Positions 1 to 7,877 are shown, numbered from the stretch's first letter. The stretch: 38,649 bases of DNA from Chitinophagales bacterium 33-2 (GCA_002050435.1 MWYV01000023.1:1-38649); one strand, 5' to 3'. A program made the numbers and translations. The notes: generated by a model not told the origin, from the letters alone.

Positions 1-1
1 A

Positions 2-178
2 ATCAGTGCTATGGAGAACCTCTTATCACAACATAGCTTTTTGCGCGTTCACCGTTCTTATATTGTTTCCCTGAATAAAATTTCTGGTTATAGTGCCATG
101 TCTGTCAGGCTAAACTTAGTTGAAATTCCGATTGGCAGACTATATAAACAATCAGTAATGAACCAGCTAGGTGTATAA
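2..178 (+). CDS. LytTR-type response regulator, C-terminal end (partial)
   Basis: The first 58 codons are open from the left edge and end in TAA. The translation contains the pattern FLRVHRSYIVSLNKI followed by IPIGRLYKQ, the typical C-terminal half of a LytTR DNA-binding domain found in LytR/AgrR-type two-component response regulators. Such proteins bind DNA through a beta-rich fold and usually carry an N-terminal receiver domain and pair with a membrane histidine kinase; both would lie to the left of the window. Only the DNA-binding tail is visible, so the regulated process cannot be judged. Confidence 0.82.
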   Translation: MSAMENLLSQHSFLRVHRSYIVSLNKISGYSAMSVRLNLVEIPIGRLYKQSVMNQLGV

Positions 179-528
179 AGTATCTGTTCTGAATTATACG
201 CTACATAGATTTTTACAGATTCTGTCCAGGTGATTGCTTCGTCGCTCCTTCGTCACTTCTCGCAATGACGATCACACCGTACTGGTAGTCACCAGCCATT
301 GTCAATGAAGGGTCTGGGAAGCATCATTGGATCACATGGCCCCGGCGGGGCCCAATACCGGTAGCCTGCAATCGTTATTTTCGATCTTCCGCCCTGTAGG
401 GGCGGAACAGGTTTGGAAGTCCATGTACAAATAGCAGCAGCCAGCTTTTCATGTTTTCATTGAAATGAAGATGCAAGCCCGGTTGTTGATCTTCCCATGG
501 ATGTCTCCAACAGGATCTAAGGAACGGC
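179..528. other. Gene-free stretch with a dispersed repeat and two GC-rich hairpins
   Basis: I see no coding region here. Positions 232-273 carry a dispersed repeat that recurs in related form at 16945-16982. Two perfect palindromes follow: GGCCCC/GGGGCC with a 3-base loop (338-352), and TTCCGCCC/GGGCGGAA with loop TGTAG (387-407). Neither is followed by a T-run on either strand, so they look more like REP-type elements than terminators. Confidence 0.5.
232..273. repeat. Dispersed intergenic repeat, copy 1 (GATTGCTTCGTCG family)
   Basis: The segment begins GATTGCTTCGTCG and ends CTCGCAATGACGATC. A second copy lies at 16945-16982, and its first half also forms part of the 119-bp tandem unit at 16630-16942. 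Sequences of this kind are common between genes in Bacteroidota; no function can be assigned. Confidence 0.6.
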
Positions 529-684
529 ATGAATCAAAACCCAGAACAGCTTGCCCGAGATAAGATTGATGCGCAGTTAAATGCTGCAGGCAGGGTCGTG
601 CAGCACAAAAAACAAATTAATCTCCGCGCCGCCAAAGGCGTGGCTGTATGTGAATACCAGACAAATATTGTCCCTGCTGATTAG
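529..684 (+). pseudogene. Type I restriction enzyme R subunit (HsdR), N-terminal relic
   Basis: A 51-codon reading frame starts with MNQNPEQLARDKIDAQL and continues through GVAVCEYQT to PAD, then a TAG stop. This is the characteristic opening of type I restriction HsdR proteins (arrangement xPEqlAR..ID..L..aGW.vQ.....nl..g.GvAvrEyq...GpaDY). Full HsdR is around 800-1100 residues with an endonuclease domain and a DEAD-box motor; neither is present downstream in any frame. Some positions that are usually conserved have drifted (GR for GW, CEYQ for REYQ). It is a dead remnant of a restriction-modification locus. No hsdM or hsdS remnant is visible nearby. Confidence 0.8.
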
Positions 685-750
685 GTCGAGTGTTCTGCCT
701 TCAGACAATTGCTACAACATCACCAACAAAGGGATCAATTTTGAAAAAGA

Positions 751-888
751 ATGCACCTCTTCAAATACCTTGGAAGAAACAAGTATGAATATCTTGGGGA
801 GGTATACCCATACCAGGGAAATGTGCTTTGGAAAGGATCAGATATAAGTATTTCGGTCAACGGCAAGTTTGAGCGATACAAAAAATAG
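751..888 (+). CDS. Small ORF of 45 codons, unidentified, possibly a gene fragment
   Basis: An ATG-started frame encodes a charged, tyrosine-rich 45-residue peptide (begins MHLFKYLGRNKYEYLG, ends GKFERYKK) and stops 68 bases before the HNH gene start. A TGA lies in frame just upstream of the ATG. The composition looks protein-like rather than random, and the location between two decayed restriction-type genes suggests a fragment of a former gene. I do not recognise the family, and it may not be expressed. Confidence 0.25.
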   Translation: MHLFKYLGRNKYEYLGEVYPYQGNVLWKGSDISISVNGKFERYKK

Positions 889-956
889 CGGAAAGCTTGT
901 TTTTATGTACCTTAATCAGTCTACTACGATCGAAACCACTCAACGGAGAAAAAGCT

Positions 957-1702
957 ATGGCTGGATTTTCAGGTACAATAAAGGAGTTTACAAAATTCAT
1001 CGGCGGTTACGCCCGCATTAAAGTGATGCATCTTGCTGCCATGAGCTGTTTAGAATTTTGCGGAGAACAAAAACACCTGGAAGCAGCTCATGTTAAAGGG
1101 CTGGAGCGTCCCGTGTTGGTATCAAGAATTTTGAGCGAGTTCCTCGAAGACGATCTGGTAAAGACTGACCTGAACCTCTTTGAAGAAAGGTTTGTCGCAG
1201 CCCACCAGCCAATTGAATCCACGATTAAGATCCTATGTAAAACCTGCCACAAGGACTACGACAGGAAGGAGAAAAAGCCACATGAACCGTCCGATTCTGG
1301 TAGTACAAACGAGGAATCAGCAATCATTGAAAATCTTATCAATAATCAAATGAACAAGTCAAAAGCATTGGAGTACTGCCGGCGTCAGGGGTTCGCTGGA
1401 TTTACGAGTGCCAATACCATTTTTTCCAATATCATTTTGTCACTTAAGGATGGTGGCTGTAACCTCATAACGACAGGTTCAGAAACGAGTTGCACCTGGT
1501 CTTTCATGACGACCGCAAAAAATGCATTTATATTTTTACAATTCTATAAGTCAGTATACCAGATCCCTCGAAACACTTCAAACAAAGAAATGACATGCAC
1601 AGGACAAACCGGTCTGATGTATACATTCCAACGGATGGTATCGGCTTCAAAGAAAAAAAGGAGTTTGACTTTACAGAATTTCGAGTGGGCACAATATCCT
1701 AA
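957..1702 (+). pseudogene. HNH-type nuclease-like protein, frameshifted
   Basis: The start ATG at 957 follows a GGAG at 945-948. The first about 165 codons look sound: a KVMHLAAM segment, then CLEFCGEQKHLEAAHVKG and, further on, LCKTCHKDYD. These give the paired cysteines and the His-Asn/His arrangement of a zinc-bound HNH endonuclease fold. Near 1463 the reading frame is lost. Shifting frame there restores a sensible continuation (NPHNDRFRNELHLVF, then HDDRKKCIYIF), as if one C had been deleted from a run. In that restored frame a TAA occurs at 1547-1549, and the frame resumes to a stop at 1700-1702. Without the correction the original frame runs on to 1736 with unlikely sequence. Its neighbour is an HsdR relic, so both probably belonged to a degraded defence island. 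Confidence 0.65.
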
Positions 1703-1789
1703 GATCAGGAGATTATCTAAGCTTCTTTCAATTTGATTTTTTTTCTTGCTCATCATCTATAAATTTTCACGACTATCTTAGTTTTAAAA

Positions 1790-2137
1790 ATGGCTTTCAA
1801 TCCCCAACAACTCCAGGACATCACCACCATGATGGAGGAACACCTCAAATCAATCCGTCCGGAACCGGAAATCAGGCATCAACTTGATATTGGTTGGAGG
1901 CATGACGGGCAGTCTGTTTACCTGTATGAAATCCGGCCTCAATGGAATGATGAAACCATTATCCGGCATTATGATTATGCAAAGGCTACATGGGTGGAAA
2001 AACGCAAGCTGTGGAAAATATTTTGGTTAAGAGCAAGTCTGAAATGGGAAGCTTATGAACCCCTGCTTACAGTGGGTAATTTGCAACGCTTCCTTATTGA
2101 GGTGGAAAAGGATCCGCTTGGCGCCTTTAAAGGATGA
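1790..2137 (+). CDS. DUF3024 family protein
   Basis: The 115-residue product carries the DUF3024 pattern: a helical start with a conserved hydrophilic stretch, then YEIRPQWND, then a basic segment leading to WKIFWLRASLKWEAYEP, and near the C-terminus VEKDPLGAFKG. The length matches the family, which consists of small soluble proteins of unknown function scattered through bacteria and often found in accessory regions. The start ATG is preceded only by A/T-rich sequence, which is normal for Bacteroidota. It appears intact, unlike the two genes upstream. Confidence 0.8.
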   Translation: MAFNPQQLQDITTMMEEHLKSIRPEPEIRHQLDIGWRHDGQSVYLYEIRPQWNDETIIRHYDYAKATWVEKRKLWKIFWLRASLKWEAYEPLLTVGNLQRFLIEVEKDPLGAFKG

Positions 2138-2450
2138 ACAATACTGATTCAATTTACAATTGGTAATGAAAAACCAAAGCAAAAATGTCCTTGCAATTAC
2201 AAAGAAACTACAAAGGCAATAACTTCTAAGATCGTGGCGTGATAACAAAAGCATTCCCAGTAACTAGATCCGCTTTCCCCAGGCGCTTTAAATACGATCA
2301 GTCCCACATTATACTTATGACACCTTGGCCTGGAAAGAATGCTTTGATGTCAAGGAAGGAAGGATCAGGATGGAGCAGGCATGAGGAGCATGCATTACTA
2401 CATCATTTCTATTCTTAGCTTCGCTACCGCACAGTCTAACAACCAAAACA
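2138..2450. other. Gene-free stretch, nothing recognised
   Basis: No convincing coding frame, RNA gene or repeat is seen between the DUF3024 and DUF4260 genes. Short open frames here lack protein-like composition. Confidence 0.4.
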
Positions 2451-2801
2451 ATGAAAATAATCTTAGGCCTGGAGGAAATCGCAATCACTGCAATTGCCCT
2501 ATACTTTCTTTCACTGCACCACCTGGGTATTTCTCCCTGGGTATGGGCATTGCTTTTTTTCGCTCCCGATATCAGTATGCTGGGCTATTTCATCAACAAC
2601 AGGGTGGGTGCTTTTACTTATAACCTTTTTCATCACCGCGGCATCGCACTGTTGCTTGTTGCTATTGGCTATTTTTTAAACCTGGAGATCATCCTGGCCA
2701 TAGGCATTTTATTATTTGCGCATGCTTCTTTCGACCGCATCCTGGGCTATGGATTAAAGTATGCAACGGGTTTTAAGGATACGCACCTGGGGAGATTGTA
2801 A
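2451..2801 (+). CDS. DUF4260 family membrane protein
   Basis: The 116-residue product is very hydrophobic, with about four predicted membrane segments and the signature FFAPDISMLGY...NLFHHRGIAL...HASFDRILGYGLKY...DTHLGRL. This layout (PDISMLGY, a His-rich stretch, and a C-terminal FxDTHLG) identifies the DUF4260 family of small inner-membrane proteins. Function is unknown. The start is the ATG at 2451. An overlapping open frame at 2381-2623 lacks any family resemblance and was discarded. Confidence 0.85.
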   Translation: MKIILGLEEIAITAIALYFLSLHHLGISPWVWALLFFAPDISMLGYFINNRVGAFTYNLFHHRGIALLLVAIGYFLNLEIILAIGILLFAHASFDRILGYGLKYATGFKDTHLGRL

Positions 2802-2937
2802 AAAATAAAATGGATCAAAAAATTGGTTTTGCCACAAAGAGCCTAAGGCGCAAAGGAATAAATCGAGATACCAGTTATTAAATCACTACCTGCTTTAAGT
2901 GCAAACTTAACATGTTTAGGCAGACCGGTCATTGACA

Positions 2938-3867
2938 ATGAAACGTCCACAACACAGCCACCAAATCATCGAGGTTTTTGTCGCTTTCTTACTATTTAAT
3001 GATTCATTTTGCCTATATTATTGTAGTAAATTTTTCTTTACGCTTGTAAATACTTACATACCCCATGCCCTGTTGCGCGAATTCGTTGCCACTATAATGG
3101 TCATCGACGCAAGACTGGAAGGTGCATTTGCCACAGCAGTTGCTCCTTATCCGCCAACACCACAACAATCCTTGTTTTTTTACCTGGCCGATCCTATACA
3201 AATGAATAAGGAAGGCAGCCATGATTTTTTGCTGCAACCACGCTGCGTGGTGGTGGGCCCCCAGCTCAACCGGGTGAACCTCATCGTAGGGAAACACCAT
3301 AAATCAGTGCGTGTGGGATTTCATCCCGGCGGATTATTCCGGCTGTTAGGTGTGCCTATGTTGGAGCTCGCGGATGAAGGTTTTGATGCCAGCCTGTTTT
3401 TTGGATCTCATCTGACTGAAGTCATGGAACAACTGGCGGAAGCGCCGGATCATCTTGCTATCAAATCAACCATTGAAACTTTTCTGCTTTCGCAAATCAA
3501 GGGTCTTAAAACGTTTCATCCTATTGACCTTGCCCTTCAAAACCTGGTGGCCTGTGGTGGCCTTATGAGCATGGAGCAAACCGCTTCAGATGCCTGCCTG
3601 AGTCTCCGCCAGTTTGAAAGGCTGTGTAAGACCAGGTTGGGCATGAATCCTAAATTGTTTGCGCGTATAGCAAGGTTTTCAAAAGCCTATCGCTTAAGTG
3701 AAAATAAAGGCCGCATCAACTGGTCATCTATTGCATACGAATGTGGTTATTTTGATCAGATGCACATGATCCGCGACTTTAAAGATTTTGCAGGCGTCAA
3801 TCCGGGCATGATCCTGTCACAGCTGTCAGCTACTCCACTGCGTCTTCAAAAGGACATTAAATTCTGA
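2938..3867 (+). CDS. AraC family transcriptional regulator
   Basis: The C-terminal 100 residues form the double helix-turn-helix of AraC/XylS regulators: ASDACLSLRQFERLCKTRLGMNPKLFARIARFSKAY, then WSSIAYECGYFDQMHMIRDFKDFAGVNPGMIL, with the typical second-helix FDQMHMIRDFK. The N-terminal part resembles the sensing domain that often accompanies this class in Bacteroidota (a region from YIPHALLREFV through VVGPQLNRVNL). The protein would bind DNA and activate or repress genes; the ligand is unknown. Start choice is uncertain. The ATG at 2938 gives 309 residues but a non-family first 40 residues; homologous proteins usually begin close to the YIPH motif (about 3057), where no ATG is present, so a non-ATG start is possible. 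Confidence 0.85.
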   Translation: MKRPQHSHQIIEVFVAFLLFNDSFCLYYCSKFFFTLVNTYIPHALLREFVATIMVIDARLEGAFATAVAPYPPTPQQSLFFYLADPIQMNKEGSHDFLLQPRCVVVGPQLNRVNLIVGKHHKSVRVGFHPGGLFRLLGVPMLELADEGFDASLFFGSHLTEVMEQLAEAPDHLAIKSTIETFLLSQIKGLKTFHPIDLALQNLVACGGLMSMEQTASDACLSLRQFERLCKTRLGMNPKLFARIARFSKAYRLSENKGRINWSSIAYECGYFDQMHMIRDFKDFAGVNPGMILSQLSATPLRLQKDIKF

Positions 3868-3905
3868 TTGTCGCTTTTCTACTATTTCTTGCTGGTCACC
3901 ATAAA

Positions 3906-3913
3906 TAATTTTG
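3906..3913 (+). promoter_or_regulatory. Bacteroidota -7 element TAATTTTG
   Basis: TAATTTTG matches the TAnnTTTG consensus exactly and lies 13 bases upstream of the ATG at 3927. No good TTTG is found 19-21 bases further up, so the support is partial. Confidence 0.35.
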
Positions 3914-3926
3914 TAAAAAATGAATT

Positions 3927-4844
3927 ATGGCAAAGAAAATATTACATCGTACGTGGAGGATAACATGTTTATGCGTTGTTTTCTTCCTGGTTTGTCCAGC
4001 ACTTCCTGCACAGAAAAAATACCAGAGACTGGAAAAATTAGATGGTGAAAAACTATCGTGCTATTTCAGCACAGGAAGTGAAGAAAAAGCACGGAAGATC
4101 GCTGCTTTTTGTGCCAAAGCCATGGAATACTTTACGGAAGTATTAAACTTCACACCCGAAATTGATGTTCTTGTTCTTAACCAGAATGACTGGAGTGATC
4201 ACACTTTTTTTCCTGTTTATGGGATGCCTCATTATACCGATAAGAAAACGCTGATCGTTGCTTCGGATGATAATCCTTTCTGGCAAAGTTTTATTCCTGC
4301 CGAAGGCATTTTGCCTCCCTCTATAATGACAATGATGGAAAAAGTGTATAGGAATGATCAAGGCGAAACCAGCATGGAACCTTTTTTTCAACTGCTGGTG
4401 ATTCATGAACTTGGACATGCTTATAGTCAGCAGGCCGGGATCAGCATGCAAAGGCAGTGGCTGGGTGAATTCTTTTGCAACCTGATGTTGCATACATTCG
4501 TTGCTGAGAAATATCCTGCACAATTACCTGCACTTACCTTGTTCCCCCAAATAGTTATAAACGGAGGAAAGGAAGGATATGAATTTACAACGCTTGACCA
4601 ACTGGAAAATAATTATGTACTTATTGGCACAAAGCACCCCAAAAATTATGGATGGTACCAAAGCCTCTGGCATAAAGGTGCGGCGGATGTGTATGATGCT
4701 GGTGGCAAAGAAGTGCTGCTAAAATTCTGGAATGCTTTTAAGGCAATTGAAAATGAAATTAAAGAGGAAGACCTGGCCTCGATTCTGGAAAATAATATTC
4801 ACCCTTCACTTGCACGCTTTTATAAGAATTGGAACGATGAATAA
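3927..4844 (+). CDS. Exported metallopeptidase-like protein with HELGH motif
   Basis: The 305-residue product begins with basic residues and a hydrophobic stretch (about 11-28) ending in PAQ, a Sec signal peptide. A zinc-binding HELGH lies at residues 160-164, followed by E181 in a GEFFCN segment; HExxH with a glutamate 17 residues later is the gluzincin arrangement. No other named peptidase family signature is visible. The order is signal peptide, mixed alpha/beta region, HELGH helix, then about 140 residues rich in aromatic and basic positions. It is probably periplasmic or secreted. A second exported protein with the same HELGHA and ExxxN arrangement lies at 26792. Whether it has protease activity is inferred from the motif only. 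Confidence 0.7.
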   Translation: MAKKILHRTWRITCLCVVFFLVCPALPAQKKYQRLEKLDGEKLSCYFSTGSEEKARKIAAFCAKAMEYFTEVLNFTPEIDVLVLNQNDWSDHTFFPVYGMPHYTDKKTLIVASDDNPFWQSFIPAEGILPPSIMTMMEKVYRNDQGETSMEPFFQLLVIHELGHAYSQQAGISMQRQWLGEFFCNLMLHTFVAEKYPAQLPALTLFPQIVINGGKEGYEFTTLDQLENNYVLIGTKHPKNYGWYQSLWHKGAADVYDAGGKEVLLKFWNAFKAIENEIKEEDLASILENNIHPSLARFYKNWNDE

Positions 4845-4860
4845 ATTATCTCCCATGCCA

Positions 4861-4882
4861 TGGTGCGTATCCTTACGCACCA
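4861..4882. repeat. Perfect 9-bp hairpin after the HELGH gene
   Basis: TGGTGCGTA and TACGCACCA flank a TCCT loop, 16 bases after the stop codon at 4842-4844. No T-run follows on the plus strand, so a rho-independent terminator is doubtful. A fragment of similar sequence (GGTGCGTGAGGGCATCC) occurs at about 7432, which suggests a dispersed palindromic element. Confidence 0.45.
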
Positions 4883-4938
4883 GAAACCATTAAAACGCAG
4901 CATAAAATAGCATTGAAAGATTGTGCAAGCATTCTCCG

Positions 4939-5066
4939 CGCTGTATTGCTCCACCACAGCTATGATGATTCTTTGAGTTACAAACAGGAGGCGGGCCAAC
5001 CACCCTAATGCTGTAAGGGAAGATCTCTGATCATTCTTAAATATTAATAAAATCAATTGAGCTATA
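4939..5066. repeat. Repeat array, partial diverged copy 0
   Basis: This segment aligns with the last about 136 bases of the unit at 6382-6859 (from GCGCTG through GTTACAAACAGG to ATCAATTGAGCTATA). It is clearly more diverged than the two complete units are from one another. It ends exactly where the IS element's left target duplication begins. Confidence 0.75.
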
Positions 5067-5075
5067 GTGATTGAC

Positions 5076-6381
5076 CACTAGCGTCCCGTTTAAACTAGAA
5101 CATTTTCAACTGGTTATAACAATGTGTTTTGACATCTTGATTGGCTTTCTTCTTAAGTAGTTGATTTATTGGGGTTTTGTCCAATAATGATGACCCTAAA
5201 TTTTGTAATATTTCATAGGTTGTGTATGCTGAGGATAGTTTTTGACGGATCATGCAACAATTGTATATGTTATTATCGCTGTGTATACTTGGGTCTTAAC
5301 CGCATTTTCGGTTCTTCCCCAGAATGCAGTAATTCTTAGGTGTTGTTTGATCCATTTGAAAAACAATTCAATCTTCCACCTGTTTTTATATAAATCTGCG
5401 ATTTCTTCAGCCTTTAGCGTTGTATGATTCGTTAAGAAAACAAAGGTCCGTTGCTGGTCTTTGTCATAAAATTTTATCCTCCTGATTTTTTCAGGATAGC
5501 CTTTTCTGGAGTAAAACCATTTTAATTGTCCAATTTGATCACATCTTACTCCATTTGTTTTGTTTACAGCAGAAGAATACATGCGCTGAAATTTCAAATT
5601 ATTTTTGGCTCTTATAACAAAGAATGACTTCGAATAATGAATAGTGTGCAGTCGTTCGAAATCCAAGTAGCCTCTGTCAAAAATGTAGAAACTGCCAGGC
5701 TCATAACTGATCTTATCCTACAGTTTGACATCATGAAGAGAAGCTGCTGAAACATGCATGAATACTGGGATTGAAGTCCTTACATCATATTGTGTGTGCA
5801 ATTTAATTCCGCCCTCACCAGTTCGAAACGTCGCCCAAGAAAAAATACTAAGACACAAATTAATAGTGGATGAGTCAAACGCATATACTGAGTTAGAAAA
5901 GGAAAAGGAGGTATCGTTATCAGGCAGGCATATTTTTCTTGCCTCTGAAATGAGATGATAAGCAAACTCCTGAAAAACCAAACATGATCTTTGTTCATTT
6001 GCCCGGGCAAGATTTGTTTTTGAAACAGTCTTTCCAAAGCCAAGATGATAAAGCTTTCCCGGATGAGCATTGATAGTAAGTACCAAATCACTAAGTGATT
6101 CACGGCTACTTAATTGCCCAAACATCATACACATTAGCTGGTTCCAACACGTGAAGTGCCTAACCCTATAATTACCATTATGCTTTAAAACAAGTCGATC
6201 GAAAATCCTTTGAGGTAAAAAGAAACTAATTTGAGCAAAAACATATTTTCCTTGATTCATAACCCAAAACACGGCTATAAACTCTCGATTCCGCTCAAAT
6301 CGTCACCGGCAAAATATTACCTAAAACCCAGGCTAATCAAGAATCTAAAAGACTTTGCCTAAATCTAAACGGGACGCTAGT
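5076..6381 (-). mobile_element. IS4-family insertion sequence (1306 bp), defective
   Basis: Terminal inverted repeats start CACTAGCGTCCCGTTTA at the left; the right end is the exact reverse complement for 17 bases. The direct repeat GTGATTGAC flanks it at 5067-5075 and 6382-6390, a 9-bp target duplication that fits IS4-family elements. The end assignment has one base of ambiguity. The single transposase gene on the minus strand fills the element and is broken at two places. The element sits inside a repeat array, between copy 0 and unit 1. Confidence 0.88.
5095..6260 (-). pseudogene. IS4-family transposase, inactivated
   Basis: The start is taken at MNQGKYVFAQ (6260), the usual beginning of the family with an N-terminal DUF4372-like region; an upstream in-frame ATG at 6272 is less likely. 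DDE residues are visible: D in YAFDSSTINL, D in FYIFDRGY, and E in the YKNRWKIELFFKWIKQ helix. A TAG at 5718-5720 interrupts the frame just before DKISYEPGSFY. A one-base deletion near 5253 then shifts the frame: correcting it turns IVA-stop into IVAMIRQKLSS and continues through LGSSLLDKTPINQLL to a stop at 5095-5097. With both lesions no full transposase can be made. Confidence 0.88.
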
Positions 6382-6859
6382 GGTGATTGACCATTGACCA
6401 TTCAACATACACTGTTGTCCGGGGAAATTTATTTGATTTCGATGAAACGCGCAATGGTTCTGGCGTTGTTGATGATTACTTCTACCGGGCCTTCGATTTT
6501 GCAGTTGCAATAACCTAAAGGAGTTTCATTGCCGGAGAGCAGCGCTATGATAAATGCCTCTTCCACCTTTTTTCTTGAAAAAAAAGGTGGAGCCCAAAAT
6601 TCAAGCGCAATCAATGCGGAGCAGTATGTATGACAAGTTTCCTTCGGATGATTGCGCAAGAGAGCCCTCCGTATGATAAGACAGGTTCAACACCCTGCGC
6701 TCTGATTATTTAAAAGTCTGGATGCGCTGAATTGCTCCATCTTAGGTATGATGATTCTTCAAGTTACAAACAGGAGCAATGAGGCGCGGCAGCCACCCAA
6801 AAGTTGTAAGAGAAAATCTCTGATCATTCTTAAATATTAATAAAATCAATTGAGCTATA
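6382..6859. repeat. Repeat array unit 1 (478 bp)
   Basis: The unit begins GTGATTGACCATTGACC and ends ATTGAGCTATA; the next copy follows directly. Long stretches are identical to unit 2, including a 46-codon minus-strand frame ending at 6429 and a 28-bp palindrome at 6563-6590 (CCACCTTTTTT / AAAAAAGGTGG). The minus-strand frame ends in the peptide GPVEVIINNARTIARFIEIK. It looks like the C-terminus of a real but unrecognised protein. Confidence 0.85.
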
Positions 6860-7362
6860 GTGATTGACCATTGACCATTCAACATACATTGTTGTCCGGG
6901 GAAATTTATTTGATTTCGATGAAACGCGCAATGGTTCTGGCGTTGTTGATGATTACTTCTACCGGGCCTTCGATTTTGCAGTTGCAATAACCTAAAGGAG
7001 TTTCATTGCCGGAGAGCAGCGCTATGATAAATGCCTCTTCCACCTTTTTTCTTGAAAAAAAAGGTGGAGCCCCTCCTGCGCTTCGCTTCGGGGGCAGGCA
7101 AAAATTCAAGCGCAATCAATGCGGAGCAGTATCGGTTACAAGTTGTTTTCGGGTGATTGCGCAAGGGAGCGCCCTCCGTATGATAAGTGCAACACCCTGC
7201 GCTCTGGTTATTTAAAAGTCTGGAATGCGCTGAATTGCTCCATCTTAGGTATGATGATTCTTCAAGTTACAAACAGGAGCAATGAGGCGCGGCAGCCACC
7301 CAAAAGTTGTAAGAGAAAATCTCTGATCATTCTTAAATATTAATAAAATCAAATGAGCTATA
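6860..7362. repeat. Repeat array unit 2 (503 bp)
   Basis: This is the second complete copy. It differs from unit 1 mainly by a GC-rich insertion of about 29 bases near 7071-7100 (CCTCCTGCGCTTCGCTTCGG and following), itself partly palindromic, and by small indels. The 28-bp palindrome recurs at 7040-7067. The last about 130 bases are almost identical to unit 1, indicating a recent duplication. Confidence 0.85.
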
Positions 7363-7400
7363 GTGATTGACCATTGACCATTGACCATTGACCATTCACC
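7363..7400. repeat. CATTGAC heptamer tandem repeat
   Basis: After GTGATTGAC the heptamer CATTGAC is repeated three times and followed by CATTCACC. The equivalent places at 6382 and 6860 hold only one CATTGAC before CATTCAAC, so the copy number varies within the window. Confidence 0.8.
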
Positions 7401-7460
7401 AAAGAATGAACTGTACCCGTTCAGCAATAATGGTGCGTGAGGGCATCCTTTTCTAATAAC

Positions 7461-7877
7461 TCACCCCTTTGTATATCCAGGATTTGCCTTTCTCACAATC
7501 AACCAGCACAAGAGTGATGATAGAAGTGTGAATGCAGTTCCAAAAATAAATTCGAACTGGTTTTTTGAAAACAAGTTGCCAATCGTGTTCAAGGCAAAGA
7601 TGATTACAAAGAGCCACAGCACCATGTTAAGGTATCGTTCAGTAATTACGCTCTTTATATAACCGGCTTTTTGCACAATCACCCAAAGTAAGAGCAGGTT
7701 CAGTAAAATCGAAATTGCTTCGAAAACATACATTTCCTGGAGATTGTTTAATCTGCCTGCCCAGACAATGGTGTAAGGAATGATTTGAAGAAGGACCAGC
7801 AAATGGAAAATAATAGTCAATACCAGTAATCCTGTCATTAGTCCTGATGCCAGTTTGCTTTCATTCATTCTTGCCAT
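7461..7877 (-). CDS. Small integral membrane protein, conserved hypothetical
   Basis: The 138-residue product has four hydrophobic segments (about residues 12-35, 48-68, 82-102 and 108-127). It contains a pattern I associate with a conserved Bacteroidota membrane family: IPYTIVWAGRLNNLQEMYVFE, then LLLLWVIVQKAGYIK and FALNTIGNLFSKN. No catalytic or ligand-binding motif is evident. It starts at MARMNESK; an internal MNESK start is equally possible. It is divergent from the MFS gene, with 234 bases between the two starts. Confidence 0.75.
   Translation of the reverse strand: MARMNESKLASGLMTGLLVLTIIFHLLVLLQIIPYTIVWAGRLNNLQEMYVFEAISILLNLLLLWVIVQKAGYIKSVITERYLNMVLWLFVIIFALNTIGNLFSKNQFEFIFGTAFTLLSSLLCWLIVRKANPGYTKG

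Noticed and set aside
581..847. Plus-strand open frame of 88 codons overlapping the HsdR relic
   Set aside because: It reads the relic in the wrong frame and has no family pattern.
2381..2623. Open frame of 80 codons before and within the DUF4260 gene
   Set aside because: It overlaps the well-supported DUF4260 gene in another frame and has low-complexity Asn/Gln-rich content.
6382..7400. Possible CRISPR array from repeated units
   Set aside because: Units are about 0.5 kb with near-identical content and no spacers, and the heptamer copies are adjacent. There are no cas genes.
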